A stretch of DNA of 64,000 bases from Poteriospumella lacustris (lineage: Eukaryota; Sar; Chrysophyceae; Chromulinales; Dinobryaceae): positions 18,601 to 82,600 of the forward strand of contig SMOI01000144.1 of assembly GCA_008000375.1 (NCBI GenBank), written 5' to 3'. The notes under the pieces are model-generated. The model was given only the letters and a program-made list of their open reading frames with translations. It was not told the origin of the DNA and did no database searches. This document shows positions 39,001 through 50,032 of the stretch, piece after piece (position 1 is the stretch's first letter; each line of letters starts with the position of its first letter). The position numbers and the translations under genes were made by a program.

Positions 39001-42000
39001 GCCGCGCGGCCGCCACCATCGCGTCCTTCCACAGGCAGCGGCCCGGCGCGCGGTAGCCGACGAAGCCCTCGTCGCGCCCCGCCGCCCCCGCCGCCGCCCG
39101 CGCGGCCCTGCGCCGCCACCGGCGCCGCCGCCGCCGGCGCGTTGCGCCAGCAGCTGGCGCTGCGCGCGCTGCAGCGGCGTCTCGTGGCGCCGCGCGAGCG
39201 CCTCCACGGCGCGGCGCCGCTCGTCGGCCGCGCGCCGCGCCGCCGCCTCGCGCAGCAGCAGCGCGTCGCAGCGCAGCGCCGTGCGCGTCTTCGTCACGAC
39301 GAAGCGCGACACGCAGCGCGCCACGTCGCCGTCGCTGAGGAACGCGCGCTGCTCGCGCAGGTGCGCGGCGTCGGCCCAGCGCGGGTAGAACTGCGCGATG
39401 GCCGCCCACTGCGGCGCCGTGAACAGGCGGCGCAGCGGCGGCCGGCGCAGCAGCAGGTCGCGCAGCGCGTCGAGCGTGACGCAGAACGAGGGCGCCCACT
39501 GCAGCGGCGCGCCCGCCGCGTCGACGCAGGGCACGAGAATCGTCGCGCGGCCGACGAGCGCGCGCACGCCGAAGGCCAGCGCCTCGAAGCCCATCAGCGC
39601 CGCCTGCGTGCGCTGGTAGCGCGTGAAGCGCTGCGTCAGCGCGTCCTCGAACGCCATTTCCTCCGCCTCGCGCGCCTCGCGCGCGCGCTGCACCTCGCGC
39701 GCCACCGTGTCGAAGACGGCGCCCAGCACCTGCGCGTGCCAGTAGCGCGCGCAGACGGCGCGGCGCACGACGATGTGGCGCTGCAGCTGGCGACGGTAGC
39801 GCAGCCGCTGGACGAGGCCGCGCGCGCTGCGCTGCAGCGTCACCGCCGCCGCGTCCAGCGCCGCGTCGTGCGCCGCCTGCGCGTACACGAGCGGGTGCGC
39901 CGCCGCCAGCAGCTTCGTCTTCAGCGCGCGCGCCTGGCGCTGCACCAGCGCGTCACCCGCCGCGAAACGGTCGCTGCGCCCGCCGCCGGCCGCGCCGCCC
40001 GTTTCGAAACCGCCGCCACCGTTGCCGTCGTCGTCGGCGTCGTCGCCGTCGCCGGCGGCGGCGAACGTCGCGAGCGACGCGACGCTCGCGGCGCTGCCAC
40101 CGAAGCGCTGGCGGTGGCGCTTGCTCTTGCCGCTGAGGGCGACGTCGAAGAGCGACTTCATCGACTGCTGCAGCGCGACGCTGTGGCGCGCGCGGCGCTC
40201 GGTCGTCGCGCGCGCCGCGTCGGCCGCGTCGCCGCCCGCCGCCGCCGCCGCCACCGCCAGCGGGTGCAGCGTGTTCATCGGCGCGTGCGCGGCGACGAAG
40301 GCGGCCCACGGCGCGTAGAAGTCGGCGTCCTCGTCGAACGCGGCGTCGCCCAGCGCGACGCGGTGCTCGGCCACCGTCTCGCCGACCGCCGGCAGCAGGC
40401 GACACGCCGCGTCGCCGCCGCCGTCGCCGCTGCCGCCGCCGCAGTGGCGCTTCGCCGCCGGCGGGACGAGGTACCCGTCGGCGGCGCGCAGGACGCCGCC
40501 CATCGCGAACAGCGAACAGTGACACGCCACGAGCCACCGCGACGCCTGCGACGGCTGCGGCTGCGGCTGCGGCGGCGGCGGCGGGCGCTGCGCGGCGACG
40601 AACGCGTCGACGGCCGCCCAGCGCACCGCGGCGGGCGACGCCCACCACGACGGCAGCTGCGCCTGCGCCGCCTGCAGCGCCGCCGTCGCCGCCGCCGCAG
40701 CGCCGCGCGGCGCCTTGGCGGGCGCCTGGCGCGCGAGCCAGTCGCGCCAGTCGGCGACGAGCTGGCGCCGCACGAGCCAGTCGCGCAGCGCCCACAGCGC
40801 CACACGACGCGCGCGCGCCGCGCCACGTCGGCGTCGCGCGCCTGCGCCGCGAGGTCGGGCACGGCGACGGTGGCGAGCTGCTGCGCCTGCAGCAGCTGGC
40901 GCTGCAGATGCGTCGCGGCGCCGCGCAGCTTCTCGTGGCGCCGCTGGCTGCCGGTCACCGTCGGCGTCGGCGTCGCCGGCCGCGGCGCCTTCAGCGACCC
41001 CGTCGCCGCGGCCCACGCCGCCGCGTCGCCGCTGCGCAGCGCCTCGAGGCAGCGCAGCGGCGACGCGGCGTGCGTCGCGTCCGCCGCGTGGTGCAGCGCC
41101 TCGAGACACGCGGCCTGCGCGGCGCGCCGACGCCGCCGACGGGCACCGGCGTCGGCAGCGCGTCGAGGCGGTAGAACAGCGGCGCCAGACACGCGACGTC
41201 CGCCGCGCTGAAGCCGCGACGCCGCCGCGCGCGCCGCCCGCCGCCCGTCGCGACGCTGGCGCCGCCGCCGGCGAGCGACGACGCGTCCGTCGCGAACGTC
41301 GCCGTCGACTGCGCGTCACCGTCGCCGTCGCTGGCGCCGTCGTCGCGAGGCGCCGCGCGGCCGGCGCCCGTCGCGGGCCCCGCGCCGCCCGCGGCGAGCT
41401 GCACCGACGCCGACGTCAGCAGCGACGAGAGCAGCGGGTGGCCGCCCGCCGCCACCGACGCGCCGCGGCCGCCGGCGCCGCTGCGGCGACCGACGCGCAG
41501 CCGCTGCGCCGCCGCCTGCGCCGCCAGCTGCGCCGCGTGGGGCCGCGGCGGCGGCGGGAGGCTGCGCGTGCGTCGGTGGCGCGCGGGCGCAGCGCCGGCG
41601 GCCGCAGCGGCGGCGGCGCCGCGACTGGGCGGCGGGCTGTGCGAGCGGCCGCGCGTCTGGCGCTGCAGCGTCTCGAAGCGCACGCGCTGCGCGCGGTCGC
41701 GCTGCAGCGTCGCGCGGTGGCGCTGCTGCAGCTGCAGCAGCAGCCGCGCGCCGGCGTCGAGGTCGCGCGTGTCCATCGCCGCGAGGAAGGCCACGACGCG
41801 GTTCGCGTGGTGGCCGCCGTGGCGCGCCGCCGCCGCCGCCGCGTCGAGGTCGGCGGCGTCGGCGTGGCGCGTGTCGATGCGGTGGAACAGCGCGCGGTGC
41901 ACGTGGAGGCTGTTCGCGCGCAGCGACGACGACGCCGCGGCGGTGGCGGTGGCGGTGGCGGTGGCGGTGGCGGCCGGGCGACGGTACTGCGCGAAGAACG

Positions 42001-45000
42001 GAACAGCAGCGGCGGCGGGCGGAACTCGGTCGCGTAGAGGCGCCGCGCCGCCATTTCGGCGAAGTGCGTCTCGGGCGCGTGCGCCGGGTGCGACAGATGC
42101 GTCGGCGGCACCGGCCGCGCCACCGACCGCGTCCCGCCGCGACAGCTGCCGCTCAGCGCCGTCCACCGCGCCGCCGCGCGCTGCACCTCCGCCGAGGCGC
42201 CGGGGACCGCCGCGGCGCCGGCCGCGCGCAGCTTCATCGACGCCGCGAGCGCCGCGGGCACCGCCGCCGCCGACGGCGCCGCGGCGTCGCCGCCGCCGCT
42301 GACGAAGATCGAGACGCGCGCGAGGCGCCGCGGGTCGTCGACGGTGTACGGCAGCGCCGGGTCCAGCGCCTTGAACAGCCGCGCGCGCGCCGCGTGGCGC
42401 AGGGCACGCGTCTCGTGCACGCGGCGCTGCGCCTTCGCGTCGGAGGCGTCGAGCGCGACGGCCGCCAGTTCGTCGGCCAGCTCCTGCGCCGGGTACAGCG
42501 TCGGCGCGGGTTGTGGATGCGGAAGAAGCGGCGCGGCTCGCGCGGCGCGGCGGCGGCGGCGTCGAGCGGCGCGTCAAGCGCCGGCGGCGGCGACGGCGGC
42601 CGGTAGAGGTCGCGCACCGACAGCCGCAGGCGCTGCGGCAGCCAGACGCGCGCGGTCGGCGTCGCGGCCGCCTGGCGCTGCGCCGTCTCCCAGCGCCGCA
42701 GCGCCGCGCGCGCCAGCGCCACGTGCGCGTCCTTCGCCGACCACGCGACGCTGCCCGCCGCGTCGCCGCCCGCCGCGTCGTCCGCCGCGGCGCCGGCGGC
42801 CTCGTCGCGGTGCAGCGGGTGGCGCGCGGTGGTCGCCGGTCGAGCAGCCGCAGCCGGTGGCCGCGGTGGCACAGCCGCGCGCACGTGGCGCAAGCGGCGC
42901 GCACGCCGCAGTCCTCGCAGCGCCAGCGGCGGTCCGCCAGCGGCCAGCGCGCGTACATCGCCGCCTCGTCCACCGCGGCGGTGGCAGCGGCGGCCGCGCG
43001 CTGGCGACGCGTCGGCGATGCGGCGGCGCCGGCGGCGGGCGACGCAGCGGCGGGCGCCGAGGGCAGCAGAACGGCGGCGGCTGCCAGCGGCGGCAGCAGC
43101 CGACGCGGTACAGCGCCTCCGACGTCGTCTGCACGAGCGACAGGCCGCCGGGCGGCCGCAGCGGCGCCACCGCGGCCAGCGACGGCTGCAGCGGCCCGCG
43201 CAGCCAGCGCTTCGTCGTCGCGAAGGACGAAATGGCCGCCTTTTTCGTCGCCGACGCCTGCGACGCGAGCGACGCGGCGTCGTCGGCGGCTGCGGCGCCG
43301 TCGCCGTGCGCCGCGTCCGCCTCGGCGAAGACGCCGTCGTAGAACGTCGCGTGCGCGTCGTCGTCGCCGTCGCTGTCCCCCGCCGCCGCCGCCGCCGCTG
43401 CCACCGCCGCGTCGCCGTCGCCGTCGGCGGCGTAGGCGGCGGCCGCCTCGGCGCTGTCGGCGTCGAGCAGGCGACGGTGGCGCGCGACGTAGATGGCGAC
43501 GTTGTGCGCGTAGCCCGACGACACGTGCAGCACGTGCGCGTCGCCCAGCGTCGCCGCCGTCTCGCGCGGCGCGAGCGAGAAGCTGCGCGCGGCGCCCTGG
43601 CCCAGCTGGCCGCGCAGGCCCTTGCCCCAGCTGAACACGCGGCCCGACTCGGCGCGCGCCAGCGACCACGAGCGCCCCGCCGCGACCTGCAGCACGAGCT
43701 CCGCCTTCGGCAGCCGCACGCGCAGCGGCGCGAAGCTGTCGTCGTCGTAGCCGGTGCCCAGCTGGCCGTTCGCGCCGTAGCCCCACGCGACGACGTGCGA
43801 CCGCACGCCGCCGGGCGCCACCAGCGACGGCGCGACGAGCTGGTGCAGCAGCGCCAGCGTGTGCGCGCCGCCGCAGGCGACGGCGACGACCTGCGCGCCG
43901 GCGACGGAGGGCGGCAGCGCCTTGACGAGCACCGGCGTCGCGCTGTTGCGGTTGGTGCCGTGGCCGAGGCGGCCGTGCGCGCCGCGGCCGAAGCAGAGCA
44001 CCTTGCGCGTCACGCCGGCCAGCAGGCTGCGGTAGGCGGCGTCGCGGGGCGCGTAGATGGAGGCGGCGTGCACGGCGGACACGGGCTGCTGCGCGATGGA
44101 GAACGGGTCGTCGCGCGGCGCCGTCAGCACCGCCGAGTGCGCGTCGCCCGCCGCCACCCACACGACGTGCATCGACAGCGTAAACGCCACGACGGTGGGC
44201 TCGTGGCGGTCCTCGAAGTCGCCGTGGCCCAGGCGGCCGCTCTGGCCGCGGCCCCAGCTGTACAGGTGGCCGTCCGTCGTCACCGCGAGGCAGTGGCGCG
44301 GCCCCGCGGCCACCTGGCGCACGACGACGCGGTGCAGCGTGTAGTTGAGCACGGGGAACGACGAGAACCGCTGGTCCTCGCCCAGGCCCAGCTCGCCGTC
44401 CGGGCCCGTGCCCCAGACGAGCACTTTGCCCTCGGCGCGGCGGTTGATGACGCAGCGCTCCTGACGCACGACGCTGTACGCCGCGCGCACCGCCGGCGAG
44501 TCCGGGAACAGCTGCAGGTAGTACGAGAGCACGGCCTCCAGCGACAGGAAGCCGCGCACGTTCTGGCTGGCCTCGAGGTGGTTGATCTCGCGCGCGACGC
44601 TGAAGCTGCCGCCCGCCGCCACCTCGACGCACTGCAGGTCGCGCCCGAACTTCAACACGCCCGACGGCGTCACGTGCCGCGGCGTCGCCTGCGTCTCGCC
44701 ACCCTTCGCGGGGAGGCCCGTGAAGATGTTGCCGTAGCCCAGCTGCCCCTGGCGGCCGTCGCCGATGGAGTAGACGTTGCCGGTGTTGGTGACGAGCAGC
44801 GCGTGGTGCTTCCCCGCCGCGCCGCTGATGAAGCAGAAGTCTTTCGTGCGCTGCAGCTGCCGCGGGAAGGGAATCGACACCGCCGTGAGGTTGCCGTCTC
44901 GCCGTTCGCTGTTCCAGCCCCAGGCCGCCGCCTGCAGCGCGATGGACTCTTTGTTGCGCTTGGCCCGCGCCTGCTGCTCCTCGTCGTGTTTGCTCACCAA

Positions 45001-45075
45001 CGTGAACTTCGACTTGCCGACCGGCGGGTCGCCGGTGGTGGTGGAGGTGGTAGATTTGACCTTCGTGGTCGTCAT
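36067..45075 (-). CDS. RCC1-repeat / IQ / WW-domain giant protein, frame-disrupted
   Basis: The ATG at 45075 starts about 650 uninterrupted codons with six RCC1-type blades, among them VYSIGDGRQGQLGYG, LVWGTGPDGELGLG, LYSWGRGQSGRLGHG, LCFGRGAHGRLGHG, VAWGYGANGQLGTG and VFSWGKGLRGQLGQG. From about 43,110 leftward, good protein sequence continues but jumps frame about 16 times. It includes a Cys/His zinc-ribbon-like segment (WRCEDCGVRAACATCARLCH, about 42,890), an IQ motif (LQRSARGLVQRLRYRR, about 39,830), coiled-coil helices, and near the stop two WW-like repeats (FFYHPATGASVW and WYWFNEATGASHW). Junctions leave no room for the roughly 70-nt introns of this genome, and most need one extra base. 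Either the consensus lacks bases or the locus is decaying. RCC1/IQ/WW proteins are usually GTPase- or cytoskeleton-linked scaffolds. Confidence 0.6.
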
Positions 45076-45737
45076 GGAAGCATGCGACGGCCGGATGCCT
45101 AACTGAGGATCGAGTGAGCACGGAGGGTCTCGGACGATGCGGTTGTGAGTCTCTCGACGATGCGACAATCCGTGCGACTGGAAGGGAGGAGGCTGTGTCC
45201 TTCTCCCGATAACTAAGGTATTGTTGTGGTCGCGTTGTTGTTCGAGTGAGCCGCAAAGTCGCCGGTTCTTTGAATTCCAAATCGACTGCGACGCTACCGC
45301 CGCTGCGACTGCTGCGGGAACGACGACGACGACGGCGGCGGCGACCGTTTCGTAACCGCCGCCCACCGACAGCCACAGCAGCGGCGGCGGCGGCGGCGGC
45401 GGCGGTGGGTGCGGCACTGCTGCGTTCCTCTGACGCGCCGCACGCCGCAGCACTGAGCACACCGTAGCATCTACAGTCAGCAGTCAACAGTAGTTAGGGG
45501 TGCAGTCTCTGACGCAGACCGCGGTACCGAGCGCGTCCGTCGTCGCGTGCGGAGGCTGCGCTGCCGAGACACGCGGGACACACAGAGACAGAGACAGGCA
45601 CAGGCAACGGCGGTGAATCTCGTGTATGTAACACGAGGCGCGGGGTTACAAGGCAGCGCGGCGAACGGTCGAGCGCAGAAAACGAAGAAGAACACGGCGA
45701 AGGGCAAAGCAACGGTCAAAAATGAAACGGGCGGTGG
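45076..45737. other. Gap between RCC1 locus and sulfotransferase
   Basis: It holds about 660 bp upstream of the RCC1 start and the 3' flank of the sulfotransferase, both genes on the minus strand. It contains GGC-repeat sequence at about 45,380-45,415. No gene is supported. Confidence 0.45.
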
Positions 45738-47273
45738 CTACTCGGCGGCGTCTTCGGCGGCGTCTTCGGCGGCGAGCTGGGTCCGGAGCAGCGCGTCCGC
45801 GTCCTCGTCGCCGCCCTCGAAGAAGTCGCGGATGCTCAGCCTCGTCTGGACGCCACGCAGACGCTGCGCGCAGTTGAACACGGCGGTGAGGCTGCCGGCG
45901 TCCATCGAGAACACGCGGTACCGCGTCTCCAGCAGCATCTCGCGCACGAGCGAACAGACGCTCTCGTGCGTCTCGTCGCTCAGCAGCTGCACGAGGTACT
46001 CGAAGTTCTCCACGACGGCGGACAGGTCGTCGCTCGTGCGCTTCCGCCAGCCGCCGGCCCACCACGTCGACGGCGTCAGCAGGTGGCGCTCCAGTTGCTC
46101 CTGCTCCTCGAACGAGAAGTGGCGGCCCGTCGCGGCCGCGAGCGCGTTCGAAACGGCGTTGCCGAGGTCGCTCTGCAGCTGCTCGTAGTAGACGACGGTG
46201 GGCCGCGGCGGCCGCAGGGCGCCGACGGCGCGCGACGCGACCTTCTCCTGCACCGCGGGCAGCTCGTGCCACATGAAGCGCATGAAGAAGCGGTAGCGCT
46301 GGCTCCACAGCGCCAGCTCGTCCGCCAGTGTTGCCACGGCGACGTGGAACGGCCGCTGCGAGGCGGTCGCGCAGGCGGAGGACTCGCGTAGGTTGGCGGA
46401 GCCGCAGCGGCGCTTGAGCTCTTTGCCGGTGACGGCGGACAGCGCCTGCTTGACGAGGTTGCTGCGCAGGAACACGACGAACTGCGGGTCGTGCACGTGC
46501 TGCCGTCGCAGCGCGTCCCAGTTGACGTCTGTGAGGGTGGGGCAGCGGTGAGAGCGTGCGGCAGGTGAGGGAGGGCGGAAACAGACGCGGGGGGGGGGCA
46601 CCGCGGCGGAGACGCACCTGTGAGGTACTCGGGGTTCACCGACACGCCGACGACGCGCATCGGGCGGGCCCACTTCCACGAGCGGTGCAACCAGTAGTCC
46701 TCGAGGAAGCGCGACGAGGGGAGCCAGTGACGCTTGTACGCGAGTTTGTCGGTGGGGGCGCGCAGCGCGCGGGCCACGTGCTGGCTGCGCTCGGACGGCG
46801 AAAAGACCGCCAAGTCGCCGCGCTGGATGATTTCCTTCGAAATGTACACGTCGGGGATCCTACAGACGCACACAGACAGAGACTGCGTCAGTACCAAGCG
46901 CGCGGCACCTCTCCAGCGACGTGGCTTTTACCGGTTCAGCATCTCAACGAACCACGACGACCCCGACCGCGGCAGCTTCAAAATCACCAAACTTGTCACT
47001 TCTACATCCCATTCAACGAGAGTGATATCAGCAAGAGGCGTTGCAGGTCCCCAAGCGGCCAACAGTACCGTTGGTGTGGTGCGCGTTTTCAAACTGGTAC
47101 ACCAGCAGCGCGGTGTACACGATGATTCCTCCGATGAGAAGGATCGGAATGGTATGCATACACGAGCGGAACCACGATGAGGCATTCTTTCTGCCGCCTT
47201 TTTTCGCGTCGTAGTCGCTGGACGCAGGGAAAGACGCTCGTTTCATGTCGCCGGCAGCGCTGCGGCGATTCAT
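45738..47273 (-). CDS. Type II membrane sulfotransferase
   Basis: Four exons (47273..47069, 47001..46932, 46859..46618, 46528..45738) with 67-, 72- and 89-nt introns give 435 residues. All phases agree. Residues 40-60 form a signal anchor (HTIPILLIGGIIVYTALLVY). The PAPS 5'-phosphosulfate-binding loop is LKLPRSGSSWF (77-87), split from the anchor by intron 1. VVFLRSNLVKQAL further on fits the 3'-phosphate-binding segment. RVxxxxRDxxxxL-like geometry is present as LRSN, with Arg and Ser retained. The tail has acidic AAEDAAED repeats. The enzyme is expected in the Golgi, sulfating a glycan or tyrosine, with the acceptor unknown. The ATG at 47273 is chosen as the first in frame. Met at 47246 is an alternative. 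Confidence 0.88.
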
Positions 47274-47813
47274 TCCGAACCGCTGGCAAAGTCTTCTGCG
47301 AGGCGGGTACGCGGGTACGACTGCAAACCTTGCACCAGTGCGCAAACGTGAATCGTTCTGTTCTGCATGTTATCTCGTAGTATATGAAGCAAGGTCCACG
47401 TCGCATCGCCCAAGTGAAGTCCAAAGTGGCCACCGCACCGGTCACCGGTCACCGGTCGCAAATACGAAACGTTCCATGCCCATGTCCTTACCAATACCAA
47501 TCAAAACCTTCGTATCGTACATTCTCTCAAACGTACATGTCACTGGTATCGTCGTCGTCATGGCCTTGTCAACAGAAGAGGCTTAGTTAAGGGTCCTCCT
47601 CTGGGCGAAGCGGACCAAAGACAGCCAAAGATAGCGTCAGGACGGGTCCAGTCGTCCGCCTCGGCGCCGCCGGTGGCCATCGTCGCTGTGTTCACAACGA
47701 AATACGCTCAGAACGAGAGTGCTTTCGAGGAATTGGAGACTGCCGCTGGGACATTTCTCGAGGTTGAAAAACGAGCGAGCCGAGTTGGACTGCGAAAGAA
47801 CAAAGCAACGAAC
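47274..47813. promoter_or_regulatory. Divergent region, 540 bp
   Basis: It separates the sulfotransferase (minus) from the small basic/acidic protein gene (plus) and probably holds both promoters. The sequence is moderate in GC. No specific element is identified. Confidence 0.4.
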
Positions 47814-48320
47814 ATGCCCCACACGACAACGAAGAACCAGCGCAGCAAGCGCATTGACACGCGTCCCAACGCGAAGTTCCGCCAGAAGGAGTTCAAGAAG
47901 TACGACAAGCTTAATAAGATCGAAGATCTGCGAGTCACGCGGATCAACTCGAAGAACCGAAAAGAGCGCGTCGCCGTGACGCTGGCGAAGCAACTGAGCG
48001 ACGACGAGAAGCGTCTGCGCGCTCTGCGGAAGAAGCTCAACAGCATCGTGGAACTGCAAGAGAAGGAAGAAAACGGCACAGTGCTCGATGCGCAGCAGCA
48101 AGAGAAGCTGAAGGCGATGGAGAGAGTCGTGGCAGAGATCAGCGCGCTGGCGGCGAAGCTGAAGAAGAAAGACCGCGCCCAGCTGCCCGCGAAGAAGAAG
48201 GCGGCCCGACAGACCGATGAAGAGGACGACGAGGAGAGCGGAGACGACGAGGAAATGGACGAGGACGAGGAGGAGGACGAGGAGGAGGACGAGGAGGAGG
48301 AGGAGGAGGACGATGCGTGA
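47814..48320 (+). CDS. Small basic coiled-coil protein with polyacidic tail
   Basis: The first ATG (47814) gives 168 residues. The N-terminal 45 residues are very basic (TKNQRSKRIDTRPNAKFRQK). Residues about 60-120 form a coiled coil (LRALRKKLNSIVELQEKEEN), a pattern also seen at the C-terminus of PYM (partner of Y14-Mago) and similar ribosome or RNA-binding factors. The final 30 residues are almost wholly Asp/Glu. This layout suggests a nucleolar or RNA-binding protein. The PYM resemblance is limited to the helix, and the N-terminal PYM motif is not evident, so I leave it unnamed. Confidence 0.7.
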   Translation: MPHTTTKNQRSKRIDTRPNAKFRQKEFKKYDKLNKIEDLRVTRINSKNRKERVAVTLAKQLSDDEKRLRALRKKLNSIVELQEKEENGTVLDAQQQEKLKAMERVVAEISALAAKLKKKDRAQLPAKKKAARQTDEEDDEESGDDEEMDEDEEEDEEEDEEEEEEDDA

Positions 48321-48874
48321 GGGTTGTCCATTGTGGCTGCGTGTGCGCGTTCCACCGGGCGCGCTCTCTGTCTGTGTATATATCAAACATAACTCACGAC
48401 CGAACCTAGACGATGCGAAGCGGATCGGGTTCATGACTGCGATCGGACTGATCGGCGATAGGGATCAATGACAGGGCTACAAGGCTACTATGCTACAGTG
48501 CACGCTCTGGCAGCGAGACCTGCGAGAGAGGCGCACGAGGCGAGGAGGAACACGGGGCACAGCGCCCTCGCAGCGGACCAGCGACAACGCGCACGAAGCG
48601 TGCCCCGAGGGACAGCAGACCACAGACAGCAGAACCGAGGGACAGCAGATGTCGTCGCTGAGGGAGTCGCGGGCCGCGACGTGATGGCAACGGGGCCGAC
48701 TGGACGACGACAAAGAGTGACTGACTCGCGGGGCCTCTGAGGGGGCGTCAAGGCTTGCGAGAGGCACAGAGGGGACTGCCATACTCGCGGGGACGGTGCA
48801 CTGGCTTCGCCGGCCAGCACTGGCGAAGCCGCGGACGGCATAGCACGCTCCACGCGACGAGGCTACAGAGCAGC
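48321..48874. other. Intergenic gap of 554 bp
   Basis: No gene or strong repeat is seen between the small basic protein and the broken esterase fragment. It is purine-rich toward 48,520-48,700. Confidence 0.45.
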
Positions 48875-49432
48875 TCACGGCGTCGCCGCCTTGGCCAGCA
48901 GCGCATCCAGCTCATTGTACAACACGGTGGCCCAGATCCACGGCAGCAACCAGGGCCGGTAGTTGCACCAGTGCAGCGCGTCCGCGTTGGGACCGAACAC
49001 GTGCTCGGCGCTGTGCGGCAAACTGGCGTCCCAGATGTGCGGCAGGACGACGCCGCCGTGCTGGAGGACGAACCGGTGGCCAATCTGGTTCATCTCTACG
49101 AAATGCTCGTAGTACGCCGTCCACTGCGACGTGACGAGGGCGCGTCGTGGCACCGTCGCGCCACACGAGCAACACGCGATGCGCGCGCAGCGTCGCCGCG
49201 AGGGCGTGCAGACGGCCCTTCGGGGAGAAATGATGCGCATAGGCGGCCATGAGGTCCTGGACGGGGACGCTGGTGTTGGAGGACGCGTGGAAGATGGGGC
49301 TCGGCGTCCACCACGGGCCGCTGTTGAGCACGGCGATCTTGGTGCGCGCCTGGTGCTGCAAAATGTCCGCGACCCACGACTCGCTCTGAATATCCTGCAG
49401 ATCGAAGCGCGGCTCTTCGACGTGGTACGGAG
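48875..49432 (-). pseudogene. Broken PC-esterase (TBL/NXPE-type) gene fragment
   Basis: One frame from about 49,432 to 49,155 carries [11 protein letters not shown] and [20 protein letters not shown]. The frame one base away, from about 49,150 to the stop at 48875, carries [18 protein letters not shown] and ends with NADALHWCNYRPWLLPWIW. LNSGPWW followed later by DxxHWC is the order of the PC-esterase acyltransferase/esterase domain (plant TBL and animal NXPE families). Asp and His of DALHWC would be the catalytic pair. One frame change near 49,150, lack of an N-terminal GDS block and lack of a start mark it as a fragment, unless the indel is a sequence error. Confidence 0.65.
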
Positions 49433-49495
49433 AGCTGAGTGGACCTCTTTGATGCCCTTCAATTCCGAACGAAGTTCCTGCACGGACGACGGCGT
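49433..49495 (-). pseudogene. Coiled-coil gene fragment fused to esterase fragment
   Basis: It would read [16 protein letters not shown]. This closely matches VQERLSELKHIKEAYAS of the small membrane coiled-coil gene at 27,663-28,040, and the DNA matches at most positions (GTGCAGGAAC, TCGGAATTGAA, ATCAAAGAGG). It is in a different frame from the esterase fragment that follows it. Confidence 0.6.
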
Positions 49496-49516
49496 GATCG
49501 GACATCATCGTCGGAG

Positions 49517-49740
49517 CGTTGTCGCCCCTGACCTTTATATCGCCGTTGGCATTTCCAGCGCCACCCAGCATCTTTCTGGCATGAAAGACTCCAAGACCAT
49601 CGTGGCCATCAACAAGGACAAGGACGCGCCCATTTTCCAAGTGGCGGACGAAGCGGCGGCTGTGCAGGTGAGGAACCGTCCGTCCGTGATCACCAGGCGT
49701 CGCTTCGGGATGACTCTCCCTTGTATTTGAGGTCCACCTC
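49517..49740 (+). pseudogene. Chimeric ETF-alpha fragment, copy B
   Basis: 49,517-49,655 copies the end of the ETF alpha coding region in the opposite orientation to the intact gene 400 bp away. It reads [21 protein letters not shown] and then [20 protein letters not shown] before leaving the ETF sequence at the ADY codons. The rest (to about 49,740) matches the flank of copy A at 19,200-19,260, not the intact gene. The frame is partly open but lacks a start and the FAD-domain N-terminal part. Confidence 0.85.
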
Positions 49741-50032
49741 GACATCGGCAGAGGTGCTCTCCTGCTCGTGTGTTTCCTTGTACTGTACTGGTGACTGTAA
49801 TTGCTGCGTAAACGGGTGGCCGTCTGAATCAGACGCAGCCGAACACGACGCGACCAAGCTATTGCGATGATCTGCAATTACGTACGTCATTCGTTACAGA
49901 TCGGACACACTAAGAACTAAGAGGGCAGTCTGCGGATCCCAAGATGGACAGTGAACTCAAATACGAGGCAGCGTCACACCGAAACGATCGTTGGCGATCA
50001 CAGCGATACTGCGCGGAGGGGCCGAGGGCTCT
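49741..50032. other. Gap before ETF alpha 3' end
   Basis: About 290 bp with no recognised feature, between fragment copy B and the intact ETF alpha stop codon. Confidence 0.4.

Noticed and set aside
36067-43115. Short introns as the explanation for the frame switches in the RCC1 locus
   Set aside because: Protein sense runs right up to each junction on both sides, leaving no room for the 62-89-nt introns seen elsewhere.
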